Origin: Bacteroidetes bacterium CG23_combo_of_CG06-09_8_20_14_all_32_9
GTDB taxonomy: Bacteria; Bacteroidota; Bacteroidia; Bacteroidales; GWA2-32-17
NCBI GenBank assembly: GCA_002771395.1
Contig: PCSS01000305.1
Location: 1,815-8,679 of the forward strand
Reading direction: 5' to 3'
DNA: 6,865 bases
The notes under the pieces were generated by a model that saw only the letters and a list, made by a program, of their open reading frames with translations, was not told the origin of the DNA and did no database searches. Positions 6,450-6,865 of this stretch are shown here, piece by piece. The position numbers and the translations under genes were made by a program. The first letter of the stretch is position 1, and each line of letters begins with the position of its first letter.

Positions 6450-6865
6450 ATGAAAACATTATTTTTTACAATCGGACTTGTTGTATTATCAATATATAAT
6501 ATAACAGCGCAACAAATTCCAAATGGTCAGTTCGAGAATTGGTCGGTGCAACATTTATTTGACGAGCCGAATGGATTTTTGACTTCCAATATGCAAACAT
6601 ATATGTTAAACGGCACCGGTAATGTTACAAAAGTAGCGGATTCATATCACGGTTTGTATGCTGCAAAATTAGAAACTGTTCCTGCCGGCAGTGATACAGT
6701 AGGAGGAATGTTAATTATTGGAACTCCGGGTAATCAAACCATTAACGGCGGATTACCATATTCAGGAACTCCGGATTCTGTTTCGGGTTGGATAAAATAT
6801 AATATTCAACCTGATGATACTGCATTTTTTATTGTTGCATTTAAAAAGAACGGAGTATTTATTGG
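6450..6865 (+). CDS. Secreted protein of unknown function, N-terminal part (cut by window edge)
   Basis: The open frame runs from ATG at 6450 through 138 codons to the window edge without a stop. Residues 1-20 form a signal peptide: MKT, a hydrophobic core LFFTIGLVVLSIY, then a likely cleavage after NITA before QQ; there is no lipobox cysteine. The mature part opens with IPNGQFENW (residues 23-31) and continues with VTKVADSYHGLYAAKLET (59-76), NGGLPYSGTPDSVSGWIKYN (99-118) and alternating hydrophobic strands (FFIVAFKKNGVFI). This pattern is what I recognise from the N-terminal beta-sandwich, carbohydrate-binding-like domains of Bacteroidota surface proteins, including PCMD-type ones, many of which end in a type IX secretion sorting domain. 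That C-terminus would lie outside the window. The specific function is not recognisable. No Shine-Dalgarno sequence is present; the start context is A-rich (TACAACAAAATG). Confidence 0.85.
   Translation, partial: MKTLFFTIGLVVLSIYNITAQQIPNGQFENWSVQHLFDEPNGFLTSNMQTYMLNGTGNVTKVADSYHGLYAAKLETVPAGSDTVGGMLIIGTPGNQTINGGLPYSGTPDSVSGWIKYNIQPDDTAFFIVAFKKNGVFI

Overview
The window is a low-GC piece of bacterial chromosome holding the fused str-S10 ribosomal protein cluster on the minus strand, with one divergent secreted-protein gene cut off by the right edge. I read the organism as a member of the Bacteroidota (Bacteroidetes). The evidence is fourfold: rpsL-rpsG-fusA runs straight into rpsJ-rplC with no tuf; no translation start has a convincing Shine-Dalgarno sequence; both upstream regions carry the Bacteroidota sigma-type -7 box TAnnTTTG; and the divergent gene begins with the signal peptide plus 'IPNGxFENW' opening typical of surface or secreted proteins in this phylum. 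Genus cannot be told from this sequence.

Layout, in transcription order on the minus strand: rpsL (S12) 6076-5696, rpsG (S7) 5690-5214, fusA (EF-G) 5184-3073, rpsJ (S10) 3069-2764, rplC (L3) 2714-2097, rplD (L4) 2064-1426, rplW (L23) 1426-1136, rplB (L2) 1129-308, rpsS (S19) 289-26. The first codons of what should be rplV (L22) follow at the left edge. All nine complete genes start with ATG and end with TAA. Gaps run from a 1-base overlap (rplD/rplW) to 49 bases, and no terminator is visible, so one long operon is the simplest reading. It supplies 30S proteins (S12 and S7 of the decoding and mRNA channel, S10, S19), the translocase EF-G and 50S proteins (L3, L4, L23, L2) together.

Positions 6077-6449 form a 373-base AT-rich divergent control region. 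It holds a good Bacteroidota promoter for rpsL (GTTG - 20 bp - TACCTTTG), a palindrome centred on that -7 box, a nested set of inverted repeats, and a -7 box for the rightward gene. From 6450 the plus-strand gene encodes a secreted protein whose remainder lies outside the window.

This is core-genome DNA, and I see no undescribed multi-gene system in it. The items worth a second look are small: two unusual residues in S12 that create a Cys-x3-Cys-x2-Cys cluster, a histidine at the usual PrmB-methylated glutamine of L3, a degenerate heptad repeat running into the rplD start codon, the two dyad structures in the control region, and the unfinished secreted protein.
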